A stretch of 64,000 bases of DNA from JAGPUQ01 sp947084925 (GTDB taxonomy: Bacteria; Pseudomonadota; Gammaproteobacteria; Pseudomonadales; Porticoccaceae), in NCBI GenBank assembly GCA_947084925.1, contig CAMTUJ010000008.1, forward strand, positions 1-64,000. Direction: 5' to 3'. The first letter of the stretch is position 1. Every line of letters begins with the position of its first letter. Shown in pieces: positions 15,870 to 24,373 of this stretch. The notes beneath the pieces were generated by a model, which did not search any database, was not told the origin of the DNA, and saw nothing but the letters and a program-made list of their open reading frames with translations. The translations under genes were made by a program, and so were the position numbers.

Positions 15870-16430
15870 CTACACCAATCCTTGGTCGATCCAGCCGCGA
15901 ATCGTCGCCCAGATGACGGAGGCCGGCAGGGCGAGTTCTTCGGCAAGATCGAGGGTGAGATGGAGCATCGCCATGTCGTCGTCCAGCGCGATGCCGCGTT
16001 GCTCGACGGCGGGCTTCCAGCGCCCCCACAAGCCGGTGTCCTGTTCCTCGCTCAATACCGGATGGCGGCCCTTGCGTTTGGGCAGGCCGAGAACGTCCCG
16101 GCGCAATGCCACTTCCTGATGGGTCAGGCCGTAGAACTTGCTGACCATCGCTGTGCTCGCGCCCAGGCGGAGCATGCGATCGACGGTGGCAATCTCCTTC
16201 TCGACGTCTTCCACCTGGTGCAACAGGCGTTGCAGCACCTCGCGGTTCACCTTGACCGAGCACCAGGACACTGTGGCGTTGACCAGCATGCTGACCAGCT
16301 CCGGGTGTTTGAGTGCGTCCAGCTCCCGGTCGCCGAAGCCCATGGCCTTGCAGCGGCGCAACTGGCCGTTGCGCAGATCGTGCAGCGCCTGGGCGATCAC
16401 GGCCTGGTTGAGTGGATGCGGTGCCGACAT
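15870..16430 (-). CDS. DUF2857 family ICE protein
   Basis: A 186-aa protein (HPLNQAVIAQALHDLRNGQLRRCKAMGF..., FYGLTHQEVALRRDVLGLPKRKGRHPVLSEEQ) of the DUF2857/STY4526 family. The central part reads like a helix-turn-helix with an adjacent basic stretch, so DNA binding is likely. In clc-type ICEs it always lies between parB and the replication protein, in the alpA-parA-shi-parB operon. It is 16 bases downstream of parB and 3 bases upstream of the next start. Confidence 0.85.
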   Translation of the reverse strand: MSAPHPLNQAVIAQALHDLRNGQLRRCKAMGFGDRELDALKHPELVSMLVNATVSWCSVKVNREVLQRLLHQVEDVEKEIATVDRMLRLGASTAMVSKFYGLTHQEVALRRDVLGLPKRKGRHPVLSEEQDTGLWGRWKPAVEQRGIALDDDMAMLHLTLDLAEELALPASVIWATIRGWIDQGLV

Positions 16431-16446
16431 CGCGTCTCCCCCGGCC

Positions 16447-18168
16447 TTACGGTTCGGTGGCGGCGTGCGCGCCCGATGCCGTGCCGGATTCCAGCTCCAG
16501 CAGCCGGCGCGCGAGCCGCAGCAGGCGAAAGAGTTTGACCAGGCCGCTGTCGCTCAGGCGCGAGGCCTGCGCTTTGTCGCCATTCTTCCGGCCCTGCAGC
16601 AGCGGCCCCAGGGCATCGGTCAGGCGCAGGTTGTCGAGTGCGGTGGGTGCTGCGGCCGCCGGCCGGTATCCCGCACTGAGGGCGTGCAGCAGGGTGAGCG
16701 TCGCGCGGGCGATGAGCGGCATCGCCTGCGGGTCCGTCGATAGAGCGCCTATGTCGCAAAGGAAGCCGATGCCGTCGTCGATGGCCTCGATGCGCTCGGC
16801 CTGTCCGGCTTCCCCGGCGATCTCGCGCGCGAACTGCGCGATATGCACGCGCAGCCGGTCGGGCGCGTCCAGGCCCGGCTCGATGTACCAGACATCGGAA
16901 ATCGGATAGAGCCCGCCGGCCTGCACCGGGATTGCCTGCAAGACGTTCGCCTCGAAGTCGGGCAGTGCCTCGCCGGTCTGGTCGGCCACCAGGCGCTGGA
17001 TTGCCTGCAAGCGTTCGGTGGTCGGTGCCGGCGACACGATATGGCCGCGCAGGCGTTCATCGTGATCGTTGTCCGAAGGCTGCGCACTGCCGGGTGTTTC
17101 CGAGGATGGGGGCGATGCCGGCGGTTCCGGCATCTGTGGTGGCTTCGGCGATGTGGCTGGGGGCTGCGCCATGGGAACTGTCGGCGCCGGGTCGGGCGAG
17201 TGCGGTGGCTGTGGCGTCACGGGCGCGGCCGCGGCATTGCCGGACTGCGGTGCGGGGGGCGCCGGATCGCTGGTCAGCGCGCGCTGCCGGTTCTCGGTCT
17301 CGCCGATCTCCAGCGTCAGGCTGTCGTAGTCGGCCTCCAGCAACTCGGCCATCTGCCCGATGAGTTCATCCTGCACCCGCTTGATCGAGAAGCCGTCGGT
17401 GTCGCCGTCGAACAGGGCGAGCACGTCGTTGAACAGCGACGGGAAATCGACGGCCAGCCGTTTGTTCGCGCCGCGCGCTTCCCATATCCGTGCGCTCGCC
17501 CTGCGCAGGGCCGTCAGCCGTTCCACCTGGGGCCGGCCGAGACCGCCGTAGAGCACGGCCGGGATCGCCGGCAGCAGGTAGCGCACGGCGTCTTGCATGC
17601 GGCTGATGTGTGGCTGGGTGATCGGGTAGCCGTCGGCACTGAGGCGACGCGCCAGCTCGCTCTGCGTCAGCGCCTGGCTCGACTCTTGTTCGTAGAGTTC
17701 GCGGGCCTTCTCCACGCCCAGGGCGCGCTCGATGAATGACAGGCCGCCGTGCAGTTCATTCTCGGCCAGGTGGCCGGTCAGCGCGATGATCTCGCCGCGT
17801 TCGGGCCAGGGCCGGAACAGGCACGGAATGCGGAAGAAGCGCTCGTCCTTCGTTTCGCTCCACAACTCGCGCAGGATGGCGAGTCGCGTGTTGCCGCCAT
17901 TGCGAATGATGTAGTGCGTCCCGCCGGGACGGCGGGTGATGGCCGGCGGCGCGTCGAGGCCGCGCTCCCGGATCGATGCCTTGATTTCGTCGTAACGCGG
18001 GTTGCGCGTGACGCGCGGATTGAGGTCATACGGCTGGAGCTGGTCCAGCGTCACCGTCATGGGGGTATCGGCGATGGGATCGCTCAGTGCATCGGCGACC
18101 GGGCCGCTGCGCTCGAAGCGCTCGGCCAGCAACTTGGCTGCCATGTCCTGCGGGGTCAGTTCAGCCAT
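16447..18168 (-). CDS. parB: ParB family protein of PFGI-1 class ICEs
   Basis: A 573-aa protein with a ParB/Srx nuclease-like domain (LQPYDLNPRVTRNPRYDEIKASIRERGLDAPPAI; RNGGNTRLAILREL, about residues 43-105), a helix-turn-helix (LARRLSADGYPITQPHISRM, about 170-190), a Pro-rich linker (about 300-370) and a long C-terminal domain. It is larger than chromosomal ParB and belongs to the ICE-specific TIGR03764 type. It presumably works with ParA in stabilising the excised element. It overlaps the upstream small gene by 8 bases. Confidence 0.92.
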   Translation of the reverse strand: MAELTPQDMAAKLLAERFERSGPVADALSDPIADTPMTVTLDQLQPYDLNPRVTRNPRYDEIKASIRERGLDAPPAITRRPGGTHYIIRNGGNTRLAILRELWSETKDERFFRIPCLFRPWPERGEIIALTGHLAENELHGGLSFIERALGVEKARELYEQESSQALTQSELARRLSADGYPITQPHISRMQDAVRYLLPAIPAVLYGGLGRPQVERLTALRRASARIWEARGANKRLAVDFPSLFNDVLALFDGDTDGFSIKRVQDELIGQMAELLEADYDSLTLEIGETENRQRALTSDPAPPAPQSGNAAAAPVTPQPPHSPDPAPTVPMAQPPATSPKPPQMPEPPASPPSSETPGSAQPSDNDHDERLRGHIVSPAPTTERLQAIQRLVADQTGEALPDFEANVLQAIPVQAGGLYPISDVWYIEPGLDAPDRLRVHIAQFAREIAGEAGQAERIEAIDDGIGFLCDIGALSTDPQAMPLIARATLTLLHALSAGYRPAAAAPTALDNLRLTDALGPLLQGRKNGDKAQASRLSDSGLVKLFRLLRLARRLLELESGTASGAHAATEP

Positions 18169-18418
18169 CGGCGTCGGCCTCCCTTGTCGTCGCTTTCAAG
18201 TCGATGGCGCGGTCGATGCGGCGCAGCCGAGCGCGCGCGTTGAGGCCGGCGCGGCGATCGCCGGGTGTCGAGCCGGTGTAGATCGGAGGCAGGCCAGGCT
18301 TGGTGAATTTCAGGTGTCCGCCCGATGTGCGAGCGACCTCCCAGCCTTCCTTCAGGGCGAAGTCGATGAGCGGCTTCAACCGCTTGTTTAGACGATGGAG
18401 GGAGCGTGTGGTGGTCAT
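18161..18418 (-). CDS. shi: Shi-like small protein with a HicA-like fold signature, between parA and parB
   Basis: An 85-aa basic protein (SLHRLNKRLKPLIDFALKEGWEV, then ARTSGGHLKFTKPGLPPIYTGSTPGD). The GGHLKF...TGSTPGD pattern resembles the double-stranded RNA-binding-like fold of HicA/YcfA toxins, with the His at the expected place. No HicB partner is present. In ICEclc the gene at this position, shi, is linked with parA to growth arrest of transfer-competent cells. The name is assigned by position and size. It overlaps parA by 4 bases and parB by 8, so the three are translationally coupled. Confidence 0.7.
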   Translation of the reverse strand: MTTTRSLHRLNKRLKPLIDFALKEGWEVARTSGGHLKFTKPGLPPIYTGSTPGDRRAGLNARARLRRIDRAIDLKATTREADADG

Positions 18419-19266
18419 GTGCTGCTCTTCCGGTGCGCTCTCGCTTTCAGTCGAGTGAACGAGGGTTCCCAGCTCGGCAACAGTTCGCAGGCGAGTGCGC
18501 GCATCGTGTCGAAAGCGGCCGGCGTCGTCCGCCCCGTAGGGCGTCGGTGTTCTACGCGATGCACCGGCAAGGCCTGGGTCGATGCGCGCGGATAGGCTTC
18601 GATGGCGGGGATGCTGGTATCGAGCACGGCGATGCCGGGCTCGGATCGGAACAGGTCGCGCAGTGCCTGCTGTATGAGCCGCGCGTTGCTGGAAACCGGA
18701 TGCACGCGGTTGATGAGCAGTCGCAGCGGCGGGGTCGCGATGCCGAGGCGCCGGTATGGCGCGATGTCCCGCATCAGTTGCAAGGTACCGCGCCGGAACT
18801 CGCGAGCGGCGAGGATCTCCGGCGTGACCGGCGACACCGCCAGATCGGAGGCAAGCACGGCCATCTCCAGCAGGACACTGCGCGCGCCCTGCGTGTCGAT
18901 CAGCAGCAGGTCGTAGTGTTCGTGGAATGCGGGCAACAGATTGCGCAGCCGAAGCCGCCCGTCGGGCGCGTGCAGCAACAGGGTGTTCAACTGCCCCTTG
19001 TCGTCGTTGGAGAGCACCAGGTCCAGGCCAGCGATCGCGGTACGCGACACCAGGCGCTCAATGTCCTGCTCGTTGAAGGCCAGCAGCTCGTAGATGCCGG
19101 CGGGCGCGCGTTCTCCCAGCTCGAAATAGCTCGACAGGGTGGGCTGCACGTCCAGGTCCAGCAGCAGCACGCGCAGCCCTGCGTCGGCCGCGAAGCCGCC
19201 CAGGTTGGCCGCCGTGGTCGTCTTGCCCACGCCGCCCTTGGTCGAAATGATGGATACCACCTGCAT
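18415..19266 (-). CDS. parA: ParA family ATPase of the ICE
   Basis: A 283-aa ParA/Soj-type ATPase. The deviant Walker A motif is at residues 9-16 (STKGGVGKTTTAANLGG), Walker A' at LLLDLDVQPTLSSYF and Walker B-like at LLLIDTQGARS. It should drive partition or positioning of the excised ICE with ParB. It has no N-terminal DNA-binding extension. The start at 19266 lies 45 bases after the alpA stop; the gene is in the conserved alpA-parA-shi-parB order of clc-type ICEs. Confidence 0.93.
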   Translation of the reverse strand: MQVVSIISTKGGVGKTTTAANLGGFAADAGLRVLLLDLDVQPTLSSYFELGERAPAGIYELLAFNEQDIERLVSRTAIAGLDLVLSNDDKGQLNTLLLHAPDGRLRLRNLLPAFHEHYDLLLIDTQGARSVLLEMAVLASDLAVSPVTPEILAAREFRRGTLQLMRDIAPYRRLGIATPPLRLLINRVHPVSSNARLIQQALRDLFRSEPGIAVLDTSIPAIEAYPRASTQALPVHRVEHRRPTGRTTPAAFDTMRALACELLPSWEPSFTRLKARAHRKSST

Positions 19267-19310
19267 GGGCTTCTCCTCACGGAATGGGATGAACCGGAAA
19301 AGGAGAAGCG

Positions 19311-19529
19311 TCAGGCGCGTTCTTTGAGGCGATCAGCGATCCACTGGTCGATCTCGGTCGAGTCCCAGCCCACTGCGCGCACACCCAAACGCAGCGCCTT
19401 GGGGAACCTGCCTTCTTTCATCAGGCTGTAGATGTGCGCGCGCTTGAAGCCGGTCTTGGCTTCGACTTCGGCGCGGCGCAGGATGCGACGTTCAACCGGC
19501 GTCGCCGGGGCGGTGGTCTGCGAAGACAT
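19311..19529 (-). CDS. alpA: AlpA family regulatory protein
   Basis: A 72-aa MerR-like helix-turn-helix protein: RILRRAEVEAKTGFKRAHIYSLMKEGRFPKALRLGVRAVGWDSTEIDQWI is the classic AlpA/excisionase layout. The start at 19529 (MSSQTTAPATP) is chosen by homology and by an AAGGAG site; the frame extends upstream only through a gene remnant. It is the first gene of the ICE alpA-parA-shi-parB operon and may act as a transcription factor or recombination directionality factor. A half-site ATAGCGC of the topB/inrR palindrome occurs at 19583-19589. Confidence 0.9.
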   Translation of the reverse strand: MSSQTTAPATPVERRILRRAEVEAKTGFKRAHIYSLMKEGRFPKALRLGVRAVGWDSTEIDQWIADRLKERA

Positions 19530-19618
19530 GGTGGGCACTCCTTGACGCTCATCGGCGCTGTTCGGAAAGTGCCTCGTATTCAATAGCGCATCGGAACGGA
19601 TTGCACTGCAATTGCAGA

Positions 19619-19785
19619 CGGTTCGACTGCAATTACAGTTGGCGATCGCTGGCGTCCAGATGCCGCCTTGCCGCAGAGAGTTTTGCCCATAGAGTGCGCT
19701 CGCCAATTCTTGGGTGACCCTCGCAATGCACGAGCAGCACGTTGATGACGGGTTCCGTTGTCTCGAATGACGAGTATGGTCTGTC
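19619..19785 (-). pseudogene. 3'-end remnant of a paralogue of the 255-aa ICE gene
   Basis: Translated on the minus strand this reads PYSSFETTEPVINVLLVHCEG followed by ERTLWAKLSAARRHLDASDRQL and a stop, matching the last ~50 residues of the intact gene at 23606-24373. The DNA match covers 167 bp without gaps, including about 15 bp past the stop, and is diverged. It marks the other side of the cadmium cargo. Confidence 0.85.
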
Positions 19786-19856
19786 TCTCGCAACCTCCCT
19801 AACAACCGACACCTTCCGTTGCGAGTTATGGTTGGTTTATAGCCAGGGGTTGAGTA

Positions 19857-20471
19857 TCAGTCGAATACACCCTCGACGTAGCCAACCGGAATAAGGCCCG
19901 GTAAGGTCTTGACGTGCATGACACGCACGCCGGCAGCTTCTAGTGCCTCGCACAGCGAGCGAGTGGAGAAGCGATGCTTGATGGGAAAGCCCGTAAGTGA
20001 AAGTAATCTCGACAAGACGGCAGCCAATCTGGTTTCATCGTGACAGAACGTTGGCACAACGAGTTTTCCATCTGGTCGTAGCACCCGTCTCAGCGCCGCA
20101 AGCGTTGCGGCAAGGTCAGGCATGAGGTGCAGCACGTTCGCAGCGACAACACAGTCGAATGAGGCGCGATCAAAGTGCAGTGCTTTGATGTCGGCTTGCT
20201 CGCAACGGACGTTCTTGAACCCTGCCTCCTGTACTCGTTTCGCCAGTATGTCCACCATTGCGGTGGCGTAATCCGTCGCAACGACCTCGCGTGCCGCATC
20301 TGCGATAGCGGTGGTGAACAAGCCGGTGCCGGCGGCAACCTCAAGAACCCGGTTCTCGCCGCGGACAGCATCCGCCGCAAGGAGAGCGGCGCTTTTCATA
20401 GGACGCGCCAACGGGGCGGTGATTCGATCGTAGATGCGCGCTTTGCTTTCCCAATAGCGTTGATCCGACAC
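19857..20471 (-). CDS. Class I SAM-dependent methyltransferase in the cadmium cargo
   Basis: A 204-aa protein from a GTG at 20471. Motif I is VLEVAAGTGLFTTAIA (about residues 42-57), followed by TDYATAMVDIL and ADIKALHFDRASFDCVVAANVLHLM, the normal class I order, so it is a small-molecule or lipid type methyltransferase rather than a DNA enzyme. Its substrate is unknown. It is 18 bases downstream of cadA and probably expressed from the CadR-controlled promoter, which suggests a link with metal stress. Confidence 0.85.
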   Translation of the reverse strand: MSDQRYWESKARIYDRITAPLARPMKSAALLAADAVRGENRVLEVAAGTGLFTTAIADAAREVVATDYATAMVDILAKRVQEAGFKNVRCEQADIKALHFDRASFDCVVAANVLHLMPDLAATLAALRRVLRPDGKLVVPTFCHDETRLAAVLSRLLSLTGFPIKHRFSTRSLCEALEAAGVRVMHVKTLPGLIPVGYVEGVFD

Positions 20472-20489
20472 TCTTTATCTCCTGGTGAA

Positions 20490-22892
20490 TCAGTGGCGCA
20501 GCAAACGCAATCCGTTGAGTACCACAATAAGGCTCGCTCCCATGTCGGCGAACACTGCCATCCACATCGTGGCGTGTCCCGAGAAAGTGAGCGCAAGAAA
20601 GACCGCCTTGATGCCGAGAGCGAGCACGATGTTCTGCGTCAGCACATGCGCGGTCGCGCGAGACAAACGCACGAACGCCGGAATCTTGCGCAGGTCGTCG
20701 TCCATCAGCGCTACGTCAGCCGTTTCGATGGCCGTGTCGGTGCCGGCGGCACCCATTGCGAAGCCGATGTCAGCGCGAGCCAAGGCGGGCGCATCGTTGA
20801 TGCCGTCGCCCACCATACCGACCTTCCCGGTCTGCGCCAGTTGTTCGATCTCGCGCAGTTTGTCGTCTGGCAATAGGTTGCCTTGCGCGCGGTCGATTCC
20901 GGCTTGCCTGGCAATGGCCTGTGCCGTATGTGGGTTGTCGCCGGTCAGCATCATGGTTTTGATGCCCAGGGCATGCAGATCCCCGATGGCGCTCGTGCTG
21001 CTGTCCTTGATGGTGTCCGCTACCGCGATAAGAGCTTGCGCGCCACTTGTACATACCAGCATCACCACGGTCTTGCCCTCGATTTCCATCGCGGAGATGC
21101 GCTGTTCCAGTTCTGGCGTGCAGTGCCCCAGCTCTTCGAGCATCCGATGGTTGCCGAGGTGATAGGTCTGACCGTCGATGCAGCCACTCACCCCCCTGCC
21201 GGGCAACGCGGTGAAATCGGCAACTTCGAGCAAGGCAACCCCATCGGCCTTGGCGGCTTGCGCCACAGCCTTGGATACGGGATGGTCTGAGCGAGCCGCC
21301 AGACTCGCGGCAATGCTGCGGCTGCCGGCAGGCTGCGCACCGCCCCATGCCACGAAATCGGATTGCGCGGGCTTGCCGTGCGTGATCGTGCCGGTCTTGT
21401 CCAGCGCCAGCCAGCGCAGCTTGCGGCCCTCTTCCAGATAGACGCCACCCTTGATGAGAATGCCGCGGCGTGCGGCGGCGGCCAGGCCGCTGACGATGGT
21501 GACAGGCGTGGAAATCACAAGAGCGCACGGACAGGCAACGACCAGCAGAACCAGCGCGCGGTAAATCCAGTCCAGCCACGCGGCGCCCATGAACAGTGGC
21601 GGCACCAATGCGACGACGATGGCTACGACGAATACGATGGGTGTGTACCAGCGGGCAAACTGATCCACAAAGCGCTGGGTCGGCGCACGGCTGCCTTGGG
21701 CGGCCTCTACGGCATGGATGATGCGGGCTAGCGTAGAGTTGGTGGCCACGGCTGTGACGCGGTACTCGAACGAACCGGATTCGTTGATCGTGCCGGCGAA
21801 CACCGGATCGCCAAGCGTTTTTTCAACCGGGAGGCTTTCGCCGGTGATCGGCGCCTGATTGACCGTGGAATGTCCTACCAGTATTTCGCCATCAAGGGCG
21901 ATCCGTTCTCCCGGTTTGACTCGAACACGGGCGCCAATGGCGACCTGCTTGGCGTCCACATCGCGCCATGTGTCGTCGGGTTGTCGCACGGTGGCCTTTT
22001 CCGGGGCCAGGTCGAGTAGCCCGCGTATGGCGTTACGGGCGCGATCCAGCGATCTGGCTTCGATCACCTCGGCCAGCGTGAAAAGCGCCATCACCATCGC
22101 TGCTTCCGGCCAGTGACCGATCAGCATTGCGCCCGTGACGGCAATCGACATCAGGGCGTTCATGTTGAGATTGAGGTTCTTGAGCGCAATCCAGCCCTTC
22201 TTGTAGGTGGAGAGACCTCCCGTGAAAATGGCGACGAGCGCCAGAGCGATGACTGACCAGTGGTTGCCGTCATGAAGCCAGTAGACGACCTCCGCTGCCG
22301 ATGCCGCCACTAGGGAGACGGCAAGCGGCCACCACTTGGTAGGTGCTGTCGCCGGGGCAGCCGATGTAGTGGTGTCCGCTGCCTCAAGCACCTGTGCCTC
22401 GAATCCAAGCGCTTGCAGTGCGGCGAGCACATTCGGCAGCGCGTGGTCGGCATGACGCACGGACAGGGTGCGTTGCACCAGATTGAAGTCGAGATCGGAG
22501 ACGCCGGCCACGGTTGCCAGCTTGTTACGGATCAGCGTTTCTTCGGTCGGGCAATCCATCTTGGCAATGGATAATCTGGTGGTCTGCCCGGCCACGGCTG
22601 CATCCATGCGTACAGCCTGCATGCCGATCGCCATCAGGGCTTGTTCAACCGGCAACGGCGAAGGCAGTTCATGTCGAACCGCCAAGGTACGCTGCATCAG
22701 ATTGAAGTCGAGTCCGATCACACCCGATAGGCCGCCTAGTTTGCTTCGGATCAGTGCCTCTTCAGTCGGACAATCCATGTTCTCGATGCGGTAGACAGCC
22801 TCGGCCGATTCGGCGATAGGTCGGGCTGGCGTTGCGGCTGGAATGATCGGTGTGGCCGCACAGTCACACCCTTTTGGGCTGGGTTCGCTCAT
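20490..22892 (-). CDS. cadA: Cd/Zn/Pb-exporting P1B-2 type ATPase
   Basis: An 800-aa heavy-metal ATPase. Two N-terminal heavy-metal domains each contain MDCPTEE (Cys at about residues 41 and 114). The actuator loop is TGES, the transport motif in the membrane is CPCALVIST, the phosphorylation site is DKTGT, and the hinge is GDGINDAPALA. These features place it in the Cd2+/Zn2+/Pb2+ group, acting in the inner membrane. It is divergent from cadR, with a 19-bp-spaced promoter containing a dyad between them. It is followed by the methyltransferase gene. Confidence 0.95.
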   Translation of the reverse strand: MSEPSPKGCDCAATPIIPAATPARPIAESAEAVYRIENMDCPTEEALIRSKLGGLSGVIGLDFNLMQRTLAVRHELPSPLPVEQALMAIGMQAVRMDAAVAGQTTRLSIAKMDCPTEETLIRNKLATVAGVSDLDFNLVQRTLSVRHADHALPNVLAALQALGFEAQVLEAADTTTSAAPATAPTKWWPLAVSLVAASAAEVVYWLHDGNHWSVIALALVAIFTGGLSTYKKGWIALKNLNLNMNALMSIAVTGAMLIGHWPEAAMVMALFTLAEVIEARSLDRARNAIRGLLDLAPEKATVRQPDDTWRDVDAKQVAIGARVRVKPGERIALDGEILVGHSTVNQAPITGESLPVEKTLGDPVFAGTINESGSFEYRVTAVATNSTLARIIHAVEAAQGSRAPTQRFVDQFARWYTPIVFVVAIVVALVPPLFMGAAWLDWIYRALVLLVVACPCALVISTPVTIVSGLAAAARRGILIKGGVYLEEGRKLRWLALDKTGTITHGKPAQSDFVAWGGAQPAGSRSIAASLAARSDHPVSKAVAQAAKADGVALLEVADFTALPGRGVSGCIDGQTYHLGNHRMLEELGHCTPELEQRISAMEIEGKTVVMLVCTSGAQALIAVADTIKDSSTSAIGDLHALGIKTMMLTGDNPHTAQAIARQAGIDRAQGNLLPDDKLREIEQLAQTGKVGMVGDGINDAPALARADIGFAMGAAGTDTAIETADVALMDDDLRKIPAFVRLSRATAHVLTQNIVLALGIKAVFLALTFSGHATMWMAVFADMGASLIVVLNGLRLLRH

Positions 22893-22931
22893 GGATAAGT
22901 TCCGTCAAATGGATCACCTATGTTGTTGCCC

Positions 22932-22962
22932 ATTAGAATCCCTATAGTTACTATAGAGTCAA
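22932..22962 (-). promoter_or_regulatory. CadR-type promoter/operator of cadA
   Basis: On the minus strand a -35 TTGACT (22957-22962) and a -10 TCTAAT (22932-22937) are 19 bp apart. The spacer holds the perfect dyad CTATAGT-A-ACTATAG (22942-22956). A long spacer with a central dyad is the hallmark of MerR-family promoters. Confidence 0.9.
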
Positions 22963-22984
22963 GCGATAGATGGGTAGATGAGTT

Positions 22985-23497
22985 ATGGAAATCAAGATTG
23001 GAGAGCTTGCGAAGCGGACAGGATGCGAGGTAGTGACCATCCGCTACTACGAGAAGGAAGGGTTGTTGCCAGAGCCCGCACGCAGCGACGGCAACTTCCG
23101 GTTGTACGGCGCCGCACACGTCGAGCGCTTGCGTTTCATCCGCCACTGCCGTTCTCTTGACATGTCGCTGAGCGAGATCCGAACGCTATTGGGCCTGCGA
23201 GATGGCCCGACTCGGGATTGTGGCGAGGTCAATGCGCTGCTGGACGCTCATATCCAGCAGGTGGAAGTCCGCATGGAGGTGCTGTTGCAGTTGAAACGGC
23301 ACTTGCTCGCATTGCGCGAGACGTGCTCGGGTGCTCGGCCGGTGGAAGCGTGCGGCATCTTGCAGGGGTTGTCAGATGGCGATTGTCACGACGCCGACCT
23401 TCGGAATCCCAATCCGAAGGCCGAACTTTTGGTTGCTGCAGGGGATGTGCTAAACGACGTGCGCCCGACGCGCACAGGTGGTCGACACGCCAGTTGA
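22985..23497 (+). CDS. cadR: CadR/PbrR-type MerR family regulator
   Basis: A 170-aa MerR-family protein. The N-terminal winged helix is clear (IGELAKRTGCEVVTIRYYEKEGLLP). Cys79, Cys114 and Cys123 have the spacing of the metal-binding cysteines of CadR/PbrR. After GILQGLSDGDC the usual His-rich CadR tail is missing and is replaced by about 35 unrelated residues, so the C-terminus may derive from the insertion junction. It should activate cadA in response to Cd, Pb or Zn and repress it otherwise. It is transcribed away from cadA. Confidence 0.92.
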   Translation: MEIKIGELAKRTGCEVVTIRYYEKEGLLPEPARSDGNFRLYGAAHVERLRFIRHCRSLDMSLSEIRTLLGLRDGPTRDCGEVNALLDAHIQQVEVRMEVLLQLKRHLLALRETCSGARPVEACGILQGLSDGDCHDADLRNPNPKAELLVAAGDVLNDVRPTRTGGRHAS

Positions 23498-23591
23498 CCC
23501 CAGAGGGGGCCAAGAGTAGAGCCTCGCAGGCACAGACTCTGTGATACCACAGCATTTCGCGTTTGTTCCTTGACGAGCTGCCATCCGAGGG

Positions 23592-23758
23592 CGGTTCGAC
23601 TGCAACTACCGTCGGCGATCGCTGGCGTCCAGATGCCGCCTTGCCGCAGAGAATTTTGCCCATAGAGTGCGCTCGCTGATTCCGGGCCGGCCTTCGTAGT
23701 GGGCAAGCAATGCGCTGATGACGGAATCCATCGTCTCGAACGACGAGTAGGGCCTGCC
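23592..23758. repeat. Direct repeat, right copy (within the 255-aa gene 3' end)
   Basis: This 167-bp segment matches 19619-19785 in the same orientation with no gaps but scattered mismatches. Together the two copies bracket the methyltransferase-cadA-cadR cargo of about 3.8 kb. Confidence 0.85.
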
Positions 23759-24373
23759 GCCCGGTGACTTGCCGAGCAGCAAGGCCAGCAGCCCGCCAAC
23801 GATATTGAGATAGGTCGTTTCGCTCCGGGGCGTGACCTCGCGACCTGCTGAGTCCCAGCTCTCGGCCTGTCTGCACAGCAGCTCATGTTGCTCATGCAGC
23901 GTGCTGAAGGATTGTTCGCGGTCCGCGAGGCGAATCCTGAGCGCTTCCTGTTCGGCAAGCAGCGTCTGGACGGTTTCGATGCTGACCGCCGGGTGGAGCC
24001 GGCGCTCTATCGCGTCGAAAAGAAAGGCAGGTCGCTGGTCGGGATAGAAGCGCGACATCCATATCTTGAGATCGACGTGCCGAACGGTGAGATCTGGATC
24101 ATCGATCAGCGAAGGATCGTCGCAGGTAATGCCGGCTTTGCCATACGGGAGATCGCCATTCCTGATCGCGTCGAATATGCGTTCGGTGTTGAGGCGAAGC
24201 ATCGGCCATCTCGGAAAGTCTCCTGGATCGGGTATCGGCCTGGCGCCCAATGTGTCGAGAATGCGGGGTTCAAACCGGGTCAGCCTGCTCCAGCGGATGG
24301 CGGCCTCGATGGGGCGATAAAACACCTTGGAATGGTGAAGGTCACCTGTCTTGCGCGTTTCTGTGCCAGCCAT
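23606..24373 (-). CDS. Conserved ICE protein of unknown function, 255 aa
   Basis: A 255-aa protein (SKVFYRPIEAAIRWSRLTRFEPRIL..., PEWPMLRLNTER-like middle, KAGITCDDPSLIDDPDLTVRHVDLKIWMSRFYP). The region about residues 135-180 (ALRIRLADREQSFSTLHEQHELLCRQAES) is a likely coiled coil, and the C-terminus ERTLWAKFSAARRHLDASDRR is the part duplicated at 19.6 kb. No function is known. It lies upstream of alpA in the ICE, from which it is now separated by the cadmium cargo. Confidence 0.75.
   Translation of the reverse strand: MAGTETRKTGDLHHSKVFYRPIEAAIRWSRLTRFEPRILDTLGARPIPDPGDFPRWPMLRLNTERIFDAIRNGDLPYGKAGITCDDPSLIDDPDLTVRHVDLKIWMSRFYPDQRPAFLFDAIERRLHPAVSIETVQTLLAEQEALRIRLADREQSFSTLHEQHELLCRQAESWDSAGREVTPRSETTYLNIVGGLLALLLGKSPGGRPYSSFETMDSVISALLAHYEGRPGISERTLWAKFSAARRHLDASDRRR

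Noticed and set aside
19311..19805. Longer AlpA reading frame (164 codons)
   Set aside because: The upstream part is the out-of-frame remnant of the duplicated 255-aa gene; AlpA starts at 19529.
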